Shown here: piece after piece, positions 9,589 to 19,161 of the stretch
Layout of the letters: each line of letters starts with the position of its first letter
Numbering within the stretch: the stretch's first letter is position 1
Assembly: GCA_965222175.1 (NCBI GenBank)
Contig: OZ244938.1
Location: forward strand, 2,976,001-3,040,000
Reading direction: 5' to 3'
DNA from: NORP240 sp965222175
Lineage (GTDB): Bacteria; Pseudomonadota; Gammaproteobacteria; Pseudomonadales; Pseudohongiellaceae
DNA length: 64,000 nucleotides
Program-made: the position numbers and the translations under genes
The notes under the pieces: generated by a model
Told to the model about the DNA's origin: nothing
What the model saw: only the letters and a program-made list of their open reading frames with translations
Databases searched by the model: none

Positions 9589-10725
9589 ATGACATCCGAA
9601 TCAGCCACTGACAACCTGGAATCGGATTCCAGCGAAATTGGCGGTGGTAAGACTGCACAATCGGAGTTTGCACTGCATAACAGCAATGGAGAATCAATAA
9701 ACGTTACGGCGGAACTTGCCGACGCCGCGAACGTATTGCGCCGCTTGCAGCAAGCCGTGCAACAGCAGATACTCGGCCGGGACGACGTCATTGAATTGTG
9801 TATTATTGCGCTGGTTTCAGACGGACATATCTTATTGGAGGATTTCCCGGGTTCCGGAAAAACCACTCTGGCAAAAGCGCTTGGAGAAGCCATTGTATCC
9901 CCAGTAGAGGATACTGATGCCAGTGAACTTCCCGAAAGGGACAATATCGAAGCAGAGGGCATTGTTCCTTTCAGACGAATTCAGTTTACGCCGGATCTCC
10001 TGCCATCCGATGTTACCGGTGTCCCGATATTCGACGCCAACAGTAACGACTTTCATTTTCGGCACGGCCCGATTTTCGCTCATGTTGTGCTGGCTGATGA
10101 AATTAACCGCACCTCACCAAAGGTACAATCTGCAATGCTGGAGGCAATGGGCGAAAAACAGGTGACTGTCGACAATGTCACCTACCCCCTGGACGATCTG
10201 TTTTTCGTCATCGCCACACAAAACCCCCTCGATCTTGTTGGCACTTACCCGCTGCCCACGCCTCAACTGGACCGGTTCCTGTTCAAAATATCAATGCGCC
10301 ACATTAATCGTGAGGCTGAACTGGAAGTTCTCGATACCTGGCAAAGTCGACGCGATGATAAGTTAAAGGCTTCCACAGTCAGCCGGGATGAAGTACTTGC
10401 TGCCAGAGTTACTATCGATCGGTCCGTCGTCATCAGCCCTGCTATCAAGTCAGCATTGGTTGATCTCTCCATCAACTTGAGAGAGGACGATCGCGTGCTA
10501 CAGGGAAATTCAACACGCAGCCTCGTGTTGATGCTTCCCGCGCTGCAGGTTAGAGCAGCAATGCATGGTCGGCACTACGTCAGCGCTGACGATATTGAAC
10601 ATCTCGCTCCTTTTATCCTCCAACACCGTATCGAACTGGCGCCCGGCGTAGCGGATTTTGACAGGGTATTGAAAGATTGCATGCATGAACCGATGGAGAC
10701 CCTCGCTCGCAGTACGCTGAAATGA
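9589..10725 (+). CDS. MoxR-family AAA+ ATPase
   Basis: This is a 378-residue cytoplasmic ATPase. The Walker A motif is FPGSGKTTLAKALG, Walker B is VVLADEINRTSP, and the family-specific NPLDLVGTYPLPTPQLDRF stretch follows. A lid domain makes up the C-terminal third. The start at 9589 has a GGAG about 8 bases upstream; the frame also opens at a GTG 24 bases earlier without a ribosome site. There is a roughly 50-residue insertion between Walker A and the sensor region (PVEDTDASELPERDNIEAEG), longer than in many MoxR proteins. As third gene of the DUF58/transglutaminase operon it probably acts as the chaperone-like motor of that system. Confidence 0.93.
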   Translation: MTSESATDNLESDSSEIGGGKTAQSEFALHNSNGESINVTAELADAANVLRRLQQAVQQQILGRDDVIELCIIALVSDGHILLEDFPGSGKTTLAKALGEAIVSPVEDTDASELPERDNIEAEGIVPFRRIQFTPDLLPSDVTGVPIFDANSNDFHFRHGPIFAHVVLADEINRTSPKVQSAMLEAMGEKQVTVDNVTYPLDDLFFVIATQNPLDLVGTYPLPTPQLDRFLFKISMRHINREAELEVLDTWQSRRDDKLKASTVSRDEVLAARVTIDRSVVISPAIKSALVDLSINLREDDRVLQGNSTRSLVLMLPALQVRAAMHGRHYVSADDIEHLAPFILQHRIELAPGVADFDRVLKDCMHEPMETLARSTLK

Positions 10726-10759
10726 ACCCTAGCCAGCACATAACTCTAACTACGCTCTC

Positions 10760-12925
10760 ATGATAACCACACAACCGAAAGGTCCAGGTGTATCCGACAA
10801 GATTCAATCAACTCAGTACGCCCCGTTCTGGGTCTCCCCTGCCAGGAACATATCCAGGACCTTCTGGCTGATTCTCGGGCTGGCATTATCTCTCAACGCC
10901 ATGGTTGTTTTCGCCCAGAACCAGGATTCTCGCGAAAGTAACAGCCAGGGAACGGACATCGACAGCCAGTTGGAAGCCATGAACATTCCGCCAGCGGAGC
11001 TTCCCCTTTGTTTCGGCATGCGGGATATTACCGATCCCCGCGCCCTGGCGATTTGTGATGCGCTGGGATTACAGGAAAACGTCAGGGCCAGGGAACTCAG
11101 CGAAGACTGGGTCCGTGCAGAACCCGAAAATCCTGCAGCACAATTCGCTCTTGCTGAAGTGCTGTACTCGGTGGAAGCAAATCTGCCCAGGGCCCTGTAT
11201 CACCTCAATCGAGCCGAGGAGCTGACCAATTATGCCTCGCTTGGCCGCGCTCTTGCTTCCGGCAATATCCAGTGGCACTACCTGACGCTTTCACAGCTCT
11301 CCTTTATCCACCAGATAATGGGGGATCAGGAAAATGCCCTGACCTACCTGGACAAGATCGAGGAGATCTATGGTCAAGACGTGGAATCACTTCGCGGATG
11401 GCCACTGATAAAAATGCGCGACTTTGATGCAGCCCGTGCCAGTGCTAACAAAGTCTTGCAGACCAGTGACAATGAAAGAGAACGCTCGCGCGCCTGGAAT
11501 ACACTATGCGCCGTAGAACTGGCCAGCTTGCAGCCCCGGGGAGACATTGTTGCCTGTGATCGAGCAATTGACGAGGACGAGAATATTGCCAGCTCCGAGA
11601 ACGACGGTGATACAGTTTACCTCACCAATGCCTCTGAGGTTTCATTGAGCCTGTTAAAAATGGAAGAGGCGGAGAATTACCTGGACCGTGCTACCGGAGT
11701 GCTCAATCCTGATAGCGTAGCAGATCCGTGGATTTACAAGCTCTATATCACCATGAGCCAGGGTAGATTTGATGAAGCTCAAGATGCCTTCGATCGAATG
11801 TTGTTATGGCGAGAAAACCAAGTGCCAGTTGTCACGGTAATGAATCGGGCCGAACATCTTATGGTCAGTGCCAGCTTTCTGATCCTCGCAGGACAGGGCG
11901 AGGAAGCTGCTCGCCTGACAGCGACGGCACTGGCAGAACCGGACCGCAATGGGTCTTTCAGCGCGGATGATGCCCAAAAAGATGCCATTGCGGCACTACT
12001 TCATATGCTTGCCAATGAATCCTGGTACCAGAAACAACTGGAATACGCAGCCACGCTGGATTTTTTCGAACGGCTCCGCCTCAATACACTTGCCAATCGT
12101 CAGCGACTTGATGCCTGGCTGGCCGCACGAAGGGCAGCATCACTTTTTGCAGACAAGGAGGTCCTGTTGAATCGGCTACGTCCTTATGCCCCTCTCGATG
12201 TGCACATTCCAGAATGGATTGAACCTCACATCGTGCGACTGATGGGAACCGGCGTCATGGCTGAACTCCTGGAGGAAGCACGGCTAAACGGCGCGTTTCT
12301 ACTTAATGATGGGTACTACTTCAGCTACGCTGCGGAAATCGCTGCACTTGAAAAACGTCACGAGGAAGTCATCAGACTGGCGCAGCAGGCTATCGACATT
12401 CTCCCTCAGCAGGAAGTCCTGCTTCGGGCTCGGCTTCATGCCAGAATAGCTATTGCCGCCTGGAACATGGGATTAAAAGATGTGGCTCTTGATGAGTACC
12501 AGCGGACGTTGGCTCTTGATGCCGGAATTCTCCGCCGACTGGGTGAATCCTTGCCGGTTAATATCCGCGGTGACGGTAGTCAAACCAGTCGACAGGCAAT
12601 TGATTTTATCAGTCGCTCTCCCAGATTCAGGCAAGCCGAAGACGGCCTACCGCTTGAAATTACACTGCGTGAGGACACATTAACGTCCTGTCTGTACGAT
12701 ATGGACGGCAATCGTTTCTCCTGCCATTCCCAGGCTGCTTCCCCGGCTCCTTCCGCCAAAGACAGTGCCAGGGAACTTGTTCGCGGATTGCATCGCGAGT
12801 TGTTTGATCAAGATCATGCAATTACTTCAGCGCAAATGGCCCTCCTGCGGGGATCTAGTGTAATAATGCAGTCCGGGACCAGCTCCAATTCTGCAACAAG
12901 CCTGGAAACGTTCACAGGTCGCTAG
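10760..12925 (+). CDS. TPR-repeat protein with an N-terminal membrane or signal segment
   Basis: This 721-residue protein begins with about 30 hydrophilic residues, then a hydrophobic segment (TFWLILGLALSLNAMVVFA), then an all-helical body with tetratricopeptide-like motifs throughout (for example PENPAAQFALAEVLYSVEANLPRALY, quoted here only as a pattern of small and aromatic positions). It is probably exported or membrane-anchored with the repeats in the periplasm. It follows the MoxR gene by 34 bases and closes the operon. TPR proteins are frequent last members of MoxR/DUF58 operons, where they may serve as a docking scaffold. No catalytic motif is seen. Confidence 0.78.
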   Translation: MITTQPKGPGVSDKIQSTQYAPFWVSPARNISRTFWLILGLALSLNAMVVFAQNQDSRESNSQGTDIDSQLEAMNIPPAELPLCFGMRDITDPRALAICDALGLQENVRARELSEDWVRAEPENPAAQFALAEVLYSVEANLPRALYHLNRAEELTNYASLGRALASGNIQWHYLTLSQLSFIHQIMGDQENALTYLDKIEEIYGQDVESLRGWPLIKMRDFDAARASANKVLQTSDNERERSRAWNTLCAVELASLQPRGDIVACDRAIDEDENIASSENDGDTVYLTNASEVSLSLLKMEEAENYLDRATGVLNPDSVADPWIYKLYITMSQGRFDEAQDAFDRMLLWRENQVPVVTVMNRAEHLMVSASFLILAGQGEEAARLTATALAEPDRNGSFSADDAQKDAIAALLHMLANESWYQKQLEYAATLDFFERLRLNTLANRQRLDAWLAARRAASLFADKEVLLNRLRPYAPLDVHIPEWIEPHIVRLMGTGVMAELLEEARLNGAFLLNDGYYFSYAAEIAALEKRHEEVIRLAQQAIDILPQQEVLLRARLHARIAIAAWNMGLKDVALDEYQRTLALDAGILRRLGESLPVNIRGDGSQTSRQAIDFISRSPRFRQAEDGLPLEITLREDTLTSCLYDMDGNRFSCHSQAASPAPSAKDSARELVRGLHRELFDQDHAITSAQMALLRGSSVIMQSGTSSNSATSLETFTGR

Positions 12926-12992
12926 TTAACTACGCTGACGCTGCCTGTTCCGTGCTGATAGAATCATTCGCGATTCCAGCAAGAGATTTTTT

Positions 12993-14213
12993 ATGTCGTC
13001 CACTGTTCCTCGATTGTCCCTGTGGATTGTCGCACTTTTGTCCGGTGCTTCAGCGCTAGGCCCTGCCTCGATGCAGATTCTGTTACCAGCCCTGCCCGTT
13101 ATCCGGGAAGACTTTATTATTTCCCCTGGAACTGCCCAGTTGACCCTGAGTTTATCGATGCTGTCCATCGCCATTGCAACACTTTTCTACGGACCGATTT
13201 CGGATCGTTTCGGTCGCAAACCCACCTTGATTGCCGGCACGATAATCACGTTCATGGGCTCTCTTTTCTGTCTGGCTGCCCCAACGGTTGAACTGCTCAT
13301 ACTGGGCAGAATCATTCAGGCGTTCGGAGGTGCAGTTGGCCTGGTGGTAGCAAGAGCTATTGTAAGGGATGTCTACGGACCTCAGGAATCAGCTAAAATA
13401 ATTTCAACTTTGGTAATGGTAATGGTAGTCATCCCCATGCTCTCTCCGGCACTTGGTGGAGAGTTGATGGTTTTATTTGGCTGGCGGTCGGTGTTCGTGG
13501 TTATCGCGCTATTCAGCGCTTTGATACTCGTCATCATGCACTTGCATTTGCCGGAAACCTTGGTGGAACCGGCCCCCTTCGAAGGCATTGGCGGTATGTT
13601 GCGTACCTTCCAACTGCTGTTGCAATCCAGGGTATTCCGGGGCTATGGGTTTAGCGTCGCCTTCGTCTCAGTGGTATTTTTTAGCTTTATATCGGCAGCG
13701 CCGGAAATCATGGTCACGGTTCTGGGGAGGCCCGCCACCGAGTATGGCTACTATTTCGTGATGATTCCTGCGGGGTTTATGGCCGGTAATTATCTTTCAC
13801 GTCGTTTTGGTGGACGCCTGAGCATATACCAGTTGATTGATACTGGCTCCAAAATTTCATTAGCCGGTATAACCGTTACCCTGCTTTTCCAGGCCTACGG
13901 CTTTCATCACCCGATATTTCTGTTTTTTCCCATCGCAGTGGCGGTATTCGGCAATGGAATGACTTTGCCAAATGCACAGGCAGGAGCGATCAACGAATTT
14001 CCAAGACAGGCAGGAAGTGCATCAGGGCTCACAGGATTCCTTCAGATGGGGCTTTCCGCAGCGGCGGCACAACTGGTGGCGGTTATTTTTAACGAGACTG
14101 CATATCCTCTGCTGATTCTGATGTTCTGCGCATCGTTGGCATCCCTGCTCTGTTTCCGGTTCGGTGTCGGAAAGCCCGATATGGAATCGCTCAATGAAAA
14201 ATCCAATATTTAA
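12993..14213 (+). CDS. MFS drug-efflux transporter, Bcr/CflA family
   Basis: This is a 406-residue inner-membrane protein with about 12 hydrophobic helices. The major-facilitator motif A, YGPISDRFGRKPTL, lies between helices 2 and 3, and the helix-1 pattern ALGPASMQILLPALP is typical of the Bcr/CflA drug:proton antiporters. It is expected to export small toxic compounds using the proton gradient. It lies 67 bases after the TPR gene on the same strand, but the unrelated function suggests an independent unit. The last residues are hydrophilic (KPDMESLNEKSNI). Confidence 0.9.
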   Translation: MSSTVPRLSLWIVALLSGASALGPASMQILLPALPVIREDFIISPGTAQLTLSLSMLSIAIATLFYGPISDRFGRKPTLIAGTIITFMGSLFCLAAPTVELLILGRIIQAFGGAVGLVVARAIVRDVYGPQESAKIISTLVMVMVVIPMLSPALGGELMVLFGWRSVFVVIALFSALILVIMHLHLPETLVEPAPFEGIGGMLRTFQLLLQSRVFRGYGFSVAFVSVVFFSFISAAPEIMVTVLGRPATEYGYYFVMIPAGFMAGNYLSRRFGGRLSIYQLIDTGSKISLAGITVTLLFQAYGFHHPIFLFFPIAVAVFGNGMTLPNAQAGAINEFPRQAGSASGLTGFLQMGLSAAAAQLVAVIFNETAYPLLILMFCASLASLLCFRFGVGKPDMESLNEKSNI

Positions 14214-14324
14214 CCTGGGAAACAAGAAAACTCAAAATCGAAGCAACCAACTTATAAAAGTATTTAGCTGAAGCCGATCAAAGTAGTATTTGGCCCTTGA
14301 TCATAGTTTTACGGCATTTCAATA

Positions 14325-15737
14325 TTATGGTTCTGCCCCAAGCTGGCGGCAAAATTTTTCTGTGTCTCGCAGACAGCGTAGATCAAAATAAAGTGATCCA
14401 TCGTGAATCCTGCCGACAACTGGCACGGTCAATGATCTGAAATCTGTTGCAATTTCCATCAATCTGCGATCAGATTGATCAGTAGTAATCGGGACAATTC
14501 TAATTGCCAGACTATCCAATAGATCAACGGGCATGGCACCACTGCCAATCTGACTTTTACAAGCAGAAATACTCACTTCGGCCTTGCCAGCCAGAAACTG
14601 AGAAACTGCGGGCAAAACCCTTTCGGCTATCCTTTGAATCTCGGATTGAGAGCGCGTCAGATCGCATAATATTGGTAACTCTTCAGCCAGGCGGGATGGG
14701 TTTCTGTAGAGCCGAAGTACTGCTCCAAGAGCAGCACAAGTTAGCTTGTCCACGCGTAACGCACGCTTCAGAGGATGTCGCTTAAGTTTATCTATAAAAT
14801 TACGTTTCCCGGCAATGATTCCTGCTTGTGGGCCGCCCAGAAGCTTATCTCCTGAAAACGTAACGAGATCTGCGCCGTTAGCCAATACTTCACCAACTGT
14901 AGGTTCTTTGGGAAGCCCGTATTTTGATAGATCGACCAGAGTCCCACTGCCCAGATCCACTACAAACGGCAAGTTTTTGCTGGACGCCAGCCGGGCAAGA
15001 TCGCGTTCAGGGACGATCTCGGTAAATCCAACGATTTCATAGTTGCTGGTATGCACTTTCATGATGAGCCCGGTTTCATCATCAACAGCTTGTGTGAAAT
15101 CTGCTAAACGTGTTCGGTTGGTAGCACCCACTTCTTTGAGCTGACATCCAGCACTGCCCATTACCTCCGGTATTCTGAAAGCGCCTCCGATTTCAACGAG
15201 TTCTCCCCTGGATATCAATACATTCCGGCCTACAGAAAGTGCCGTGAGAACCAATACCACAGCAGCAGCATTGTTATTGACTACCGTGGCTGCCTCAGCC
15301 CCGGTAAGAGAACATATATGCGCCTCCACTTCCTCCTCACGGTCCCCTCGTTTACCAGCTTTCAGGTCATATTCAAGATTGACTGCACTCCCCGACACTT
15401 CGACAATAGCATTGACAGCCTGCTCAGGTAATACAGCCCGGCCAAGGTTGGTGTGGATTACGGTACCGGTAAGATTGAACACTGGCCTCAGCAGGGGTCG
15501 GGATTGCGCCGCCACTTCGTTCTCGATTTCCAGGCAAAGCTCACTGAAAAAGGCTTTTGACGTCAGGTCCGAACCCTTCAGCAGCAGTCCACCCTGAATT
15601 TGTGAACGATACGCTGAAAGGATCGCCCTGGCAGCCTGTCTCACTACTTCGTGACCATAATTGCCAACAGCATTCGAAAGCTCACTGCTACGCAATAACC
15701 TGTCAATGGAGGGCAAATCCCTTAGTTGACTATTCAT
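14325..15737 (-). CDS. selA: L-seryl-tRNA(Sec) selenium transferase
   Basis: This 470-residue PLP enzyme converts Ser-tRNA(Sec) to Sec-tRNA(Sec) with selenophosphate. The N-terminal motif LPSIDRLL, the segment LTGTVIHTNLGRAVLP, and the PLP-lysine motif VTFSGDKLLGGPQAG (Lys298) are all characteristic of bacterial SelA. The length matches the family. It is separated from selB (32.4 kb) and selC (42.1 kb), whereas selA and selB are adjacent in many bacteria. It sits at the edge of an A/T-richer region containing insertion sequences, so it may have been moved or acquired separately. It is needed to decode the in-frame TGA at 58043. Confidence 0.95.
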   Translation of the reverse strand: MNSQLRDLPSIDRLLRSSELSNAVGNYGHEVVRQAARAILSAYRSQIQGGLLLKGSDLTSKAFFSELCLEIENEVAAQSRPLLRPVFNLTGTVIHTNLGRAVLPEQAVNAIVEVSGSAVNLEYDLKAGKRGDREEEVEAHICSLTGAEAATVVNNNAAAVVLVLTALSVGRNVLISRGELVEIGGAFRIPEVMGSAGCQLKEVGATNRTRLADFTQAVDDETGLIMKVHTSNYEIVGFTEIVPERDLARLASSKNLPFVVDLGSGTLVDLSKYGLPKEPTVGEVLANGADLVTFSGDKLLGGPQAGIIAGKRNFIDKLKRHPLKRALRVDKLTCAALGAVLRLYRNPSRLAEELPILCDLTRSQSEIQRIAERVLPAVSQFLAGKAEVSISACKSQIGSGAMPVDLLDSLAIRIVPITTDQSDRRLMEIATDFRSLTVPVVGRIHDGSLYFDLRCLRDTEKFCRQLGAEP

Positions 15738-15958
15738 AAAAGTGGCCGCCTGAAATTGGATAGATAAGACAAAACTAATATTGGGGCAAGTGCATTTGAC
15801 AGCGGGAATTTAACTATCAATCTACGAAAATTGAATGTCCCATGCAACCAGCCATGGATATTGCTTAGGGATTTTGATAGCTTTCGACTGGATTGGCAAA
15901 ACAACGTTCAGAAATTCTACGATTTCCTCCAGAATTCAGGATTCCCAGGCAGATTTAG

Positions 15959-16909
15959 ATGACCCAGAGCGCGAAAAAAACACAATTACTCATAGCCAAC
16001 GAGTTTCACGCAGGTACCATAGAAAAACTTGATGAAGAATTCCGTACTTATAAACTTTGGACCAGGTCCCAAGACGAGCAGCAGGAACTGATAGAAAGTC
16101 TTAAAGAGTCCTGTAAGGCTGTAGCTTCCGCTTCCTGGCAAACGAATCCTTTGATATATAGATTACCCGAACTGGAAATTATTTCATGTTTTGGCGTGGG
16201 CATTGACGGCATTGACCTGGAGACTACCCGGTCAAGACATGTCAAAGTAACTAACACACCTGGGGTCCTGAATGATGCCGTCGCCGATATAGCCATCGCT
16301 CTCATTCTTGCCACTCAGAGAAACCTTATCAACGCCGATCAGTTTGTGCGAGCCGGCTCCTGGCCAGCTGGTCCATTTCCACTGGGCCGGGACCTGGCTG
16401 GGCAGACGCTGGGAATTCTCGGTCTGGGAAGTATAGGTGAAGACATAGCGCGCCGAGCCGAAACATTTAAATTGAATGTCGCATATCACAATCGAAATCA
16501 GAAAAACCTGCATTACACATATTATCCAAGTATAAAGGAACTGGCGGAAAACTCAGACATATTACTGTGCATGTTACCCGGGGGACCTGTGACCGACGCA
16601 GCGGTAGATCTTGAAATTTTTGAAGCACTTGGCCCTGAAGGAACGTTCTTGAATGTCGGTAGAGGAACCAGTGTAAACGAAGATCATCTTATCAAGGCAC
16701 TGACATCAGGATTGATTGCTGCTGCCGGCCTGGATGTTTATCGGACTGAGCCAAACGTAAGAAAGGAATTGATCTTAATGGAAAACGTAGTACTACTGCC
16801 TCACATAGGCAGTGCCACGATGGAAACAAGGCGAGAGATGGGAAATCTCGTAGTAAAAAATCTTCTCGCATGGCAGAAAGGCGAAACTCTCTTAACGCCT
16901 GTTGACTGA
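15959..16909 (+). CDS. D-isomer-specific 2-hydroxyacid dehydrogenase
   Basis: This is a 316-residue cytoplasmic NAD(P)-dependent oxidoreductase of the glyoxylate/hydroxypyruvate reductase type. The Rossmann motif GILGLGSIGEDIARRA lies near residue 155, the catalytic Arg is in LNVGRGTSVNEDHLI, and the catalytic His is in LLPHIGSATMETR. It probably reduces a 2-keto acid such as hydroxypyruvate or glyoxylate. It is divergent from selA with a 221-base intergenic region, and convergent with the cyclase homologue. Its base composition looks closer to selA than to the A/T-rich cassette that follows. Confidence 0.9.
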   Translation: MTQSAKKTQLLIANEFHAGTIEKLDEEFRTYKLWTRSQDEQQELIESLKESCKAVASASWQTNPLIYRLPELEIISCFGVGIDGIDLETTRSRHVKVTNTPGVLNDAVADIAIALILATQRNLINADQFVRAGSWPAGPFPLGRDLAGQTLGILGLGSIGEDIARRAETFKLNVAYHNRNQKNLHYTYYPSIKELAENSDILLCMLPGGPVTDAAVDLEIFEALGPEGTFLNVGRGTSVNEDHLIKALTSGLIAAAGLDVYRTEPNVRKELILMENVVLLPHIGSATMETRREMGNLVVKNLLAWQKGETLLTPVD

Positions 16910-16994
16910 CACATTTAAGAATCACTACAAAAAACGATTGAAAGAGTCGAAAAGTCTCTTAAAAAGTGACGTTTAACGACGAAATTTTGACGAT

Positions 16995-18398
16995 TTAATC
17001 GAGGACGTGAAAATAAACGTAGCGTGCGTTGTTGTCATGCAAAGAGCGAAAGCTCTGCCCGGTGAAGTGATCTCCGTAGAGGTCGACTTCTGCGAAAAGT
17101 TCACGAAACGGCTCACTCAATGAATTGTAAATTACCTCCTGCACAATCAAGATATGGTAGTATTCAAGGCCTAATCCTTTCGCGTGATCATCAATCAGCT
17201 TTGACAAGACACTGTGCTTTCTGAGCTCTTCGTATCTTGCCGCCTGAATCAACGCGTCTCCAAATAAATCATAAGCCCGAATTCCTCCAGATTGAAACGT
17301 ACCTTGAACCGAATTGTACGCCAACCCTATTGCCCCCTTTATCGGCCTCGAATAGTTAAATTTATTCACTTCTTCATTGAACGCCTCAAACATTTCCAGT
17401 GCCGTTGCGACCGCGCTGTCGGCAAGTGACCTGGACTCCGTAGGCAGAAACGGATAGCCAACAGCACTGATGAAACCATCCCCTGTTTCTTTCAGTCGGA
17501 AGGCCCTTGAACGTAATGGATTGTGTTCGTATCCCTGCATACAGATCTGCAAAAAAGACTGAAATACGCCCATAAAGAACTCCCGTGTTCTTTCGTGACG
17601 TATCCCACTGGACTTTTGCACATCAAACACATTAACAATAGCTTTCCCTTCCTTAAGGGGCATCGTACTTTCAAGCTGATCTCCCAGCTTAATTCGTTCA
17701 AGTTGGTGTGGGTAAACGAGCTTTGATAATTGGTCATAAAGGTGTTGCCGCATATCAGCATCCGTCGATTTGAGATAGAAGCGGGTTCGAATGCTAATAA
17801 AAAAGATCCAACTGAATATCGTACCAGCCATAATTCCCTGCATTAGTTGAATCCAATTCACTAATAAAAATTCAAAATTAACTAACGCTAAAGATCCTGC
17901 AGTAAATAAAGTGATGAATATATTACGAGAAAAAGTAACGTAATATCGGACATGGTACGAGAAGGCAGTTGACAGCAATAAAACAAAATTAATCTGACCA
18001 AGTAATGCCAAATACACAGGCTGAATATTGTCTGATAGACTCAAATCTCCCAATAGTATTCTCAGTGTGGCAAGAAAACCTGCCACACTAGAAATGATCA
18101 GTATGTCTAATACAATCGGGCTATGCTTGTTGACTGTTGAAACTAAAAAAGAAAGAGGCTGATAAACTAGCACTATCAGAATTGGTATAGCATAGGTGAA
18201 TAGGCTAAAAAATATTAAAGAATTTTCTTGATTTGCAGGGTGGTAATATGTGATTAGTGAGGATACTGCTAACAGTGTAGCAGCTATGCGACAAGGCCAG
18301 CCAATTAACGCCCGTGTAGCCTCATCCCTCAGCTCGTTTTTGAATTCGTCCTTATGTTCTTGGCAATATTCAAAATACTTGTCTTTACTATTTTTCAA
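16995..18398 (-). CDS. Membrane-bound class III nucleotidyl cyclase homologue
   Basis: This is a 467-residue protein with about six transmembrane helices (residues 35-205) followed by a class III cyclase-like domain (about 245-445). By eye, the metal-binding Asp residues are Asp259 (VNVFDVQKSS) and Asp307 (RLKETGDGFISAVG), the purine-contacting Lys is Lys303, and the matching Asp is Asp377 with Arg388 following. The usual Asn of the GDAVNxAxR motif is Ile384 here (GDALIQAAR), so activity is uncertain. The start is TTG with AGGGA 7 bases upstream. It belongs to a strikingly A/T-rich three-gene stretch. It could make cAMP or another cyclic nucleotide, or be a degenerate sensor. Confidence 0.75.
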   Translation of the reverse strand: MKNSKDKYFEYCQEHKDEFKNELRDEATRALIGWPCRIAATLLAVSSLITYYHPANQENSLIFFSLFTYAIPILIVLVYQPLSFLVSTVNKHSPIVLDILIISSVAGFLATLRILLGDLSLSDNIQPVYLALLGQINFVLLLSTAFSYHVRYYVTFSRNIFITLFTAGSLALVNFEFLLVNWIQLMQGIMAGTIFSWIFFISIRTRFYLKSTDADMRQHLYDQLSKLVYPHQLERIKLGDQLESTMPLKEGKAIVNVFDVQKSSGIRHERTREFFMGVFQSFLQICMQGYEHNPLRSRAFRLKETGDGFISAVGYPFLPTESRSLADSAVATALEMFEAFNEEVNKFNYSRPIKGAIGLAYNSVQGTFQSGGIRAYDLFGDALIQAARYEELRKHSVLSKLIDDHAKGLGLEYYHILIVQEVIYNSLSEPFRELFAEVDLYGDHFTGQSFRSLHDNNARYVYFHVLD

Positions 18399-18561
18399 GT
18401 ATATTCCCTGAAGAACGTAATATTACCGAAAACTTAAATACGAGCTTCTTTGAAACAAATGAACTAATTTCTTCACTACACCTATTCTATTGAGAAATTA
18501 GTTTGGTCGTTTGCACAACCGCTTAAAACGGCGCAGAACGGCGAATCTTTAGGGTTTTATC

Positions 18562-19161
18562 TTGGCAGAAGTCGCTGAACTATTTCCTATTTCAATATTT
18601 ACACTACTAGTTATAAGCTACCTGTGGGCTAGGATGTTTTTTTTCCAAATAGATTCTACAAAATCACGTAGATCAAGCTACCTCTATGACCCTGTAGTTG
18701 CAATTCAAATTTTGACAACATACTACTTTTTTATTTCGACCACATTAGCTCCTCACATTAATGTCAATCTAATTATCTCAAGTTTAGCTTATAGCTCTTC
18801 TTTATTTTTATTCTGGTGGGCCGTGCTAACTTGCAAGTCTATGAGTTTCGCTATGGGCGGTAATGTGCGAAAAATTATTACACACGGCCCTTTTGGATTC
18901 TGTAGGCACCCATTCTACACTTCTTACACGCTAACTTGGGTAGCAAATACTTTTCTATTCCCCTCTTACTCTTTGTCGATTACACTAGGAACCCTAGCTG
19001 GTTTTTATTGGTATTCAGCCAGAACTGAAGAGAACCTAATTCTAAAATCAAAACAAGGCCATGCATACAAAACTTATAAAAGCAACGTGGGCATGTTCAT
19101 TCCTAAGGCTACACAATGGAGAAGTTGGTTTTCCGCACTATTTCAGAAGTTAGTGAAATAG
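18562..19161 (+). CDS. ICMT/PEMT-like membrane methyltransferase
   Basis: This is a 199-residue integral membrane protein with about five hydrophobic segments. The C-terminal signature of isoprenylcysteine-methyltransferase-like bacterial proteins is present: HGPFGFCRHPFYTSY, then the acidic EENLILKSK and YKTYKSNVGMFIP. Such proteins bind S-adenosylmethionine and methylate lipids or small hydrophobic compounds; the acceptor is unknown here. The start is TTG, with TTTAGGG about 7 bases upstream. It overlaps the next gene by 46 bases, suggesting coupled translation. Codon use is very A/T-rich compared with the flanking chromosome. Confidence 0.78.
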   Translation: MAEVAELFPISIFTLLVISYLWARMFFFQIDSTKSRRSSYLYDPVVAIQILTTYYFFISTTLAPHINVNLIISSLAYSSSLFLFWWAVLTCKSMSFAMGGNVRKIITHGPFGFCRHPFYTSYTLTWVANTFLFPSYSLSITLGTLAGFYWYSARTEENLILKSKQGHAYKTYKSNVGMFIPKATQWRSWFSALFQKLVK

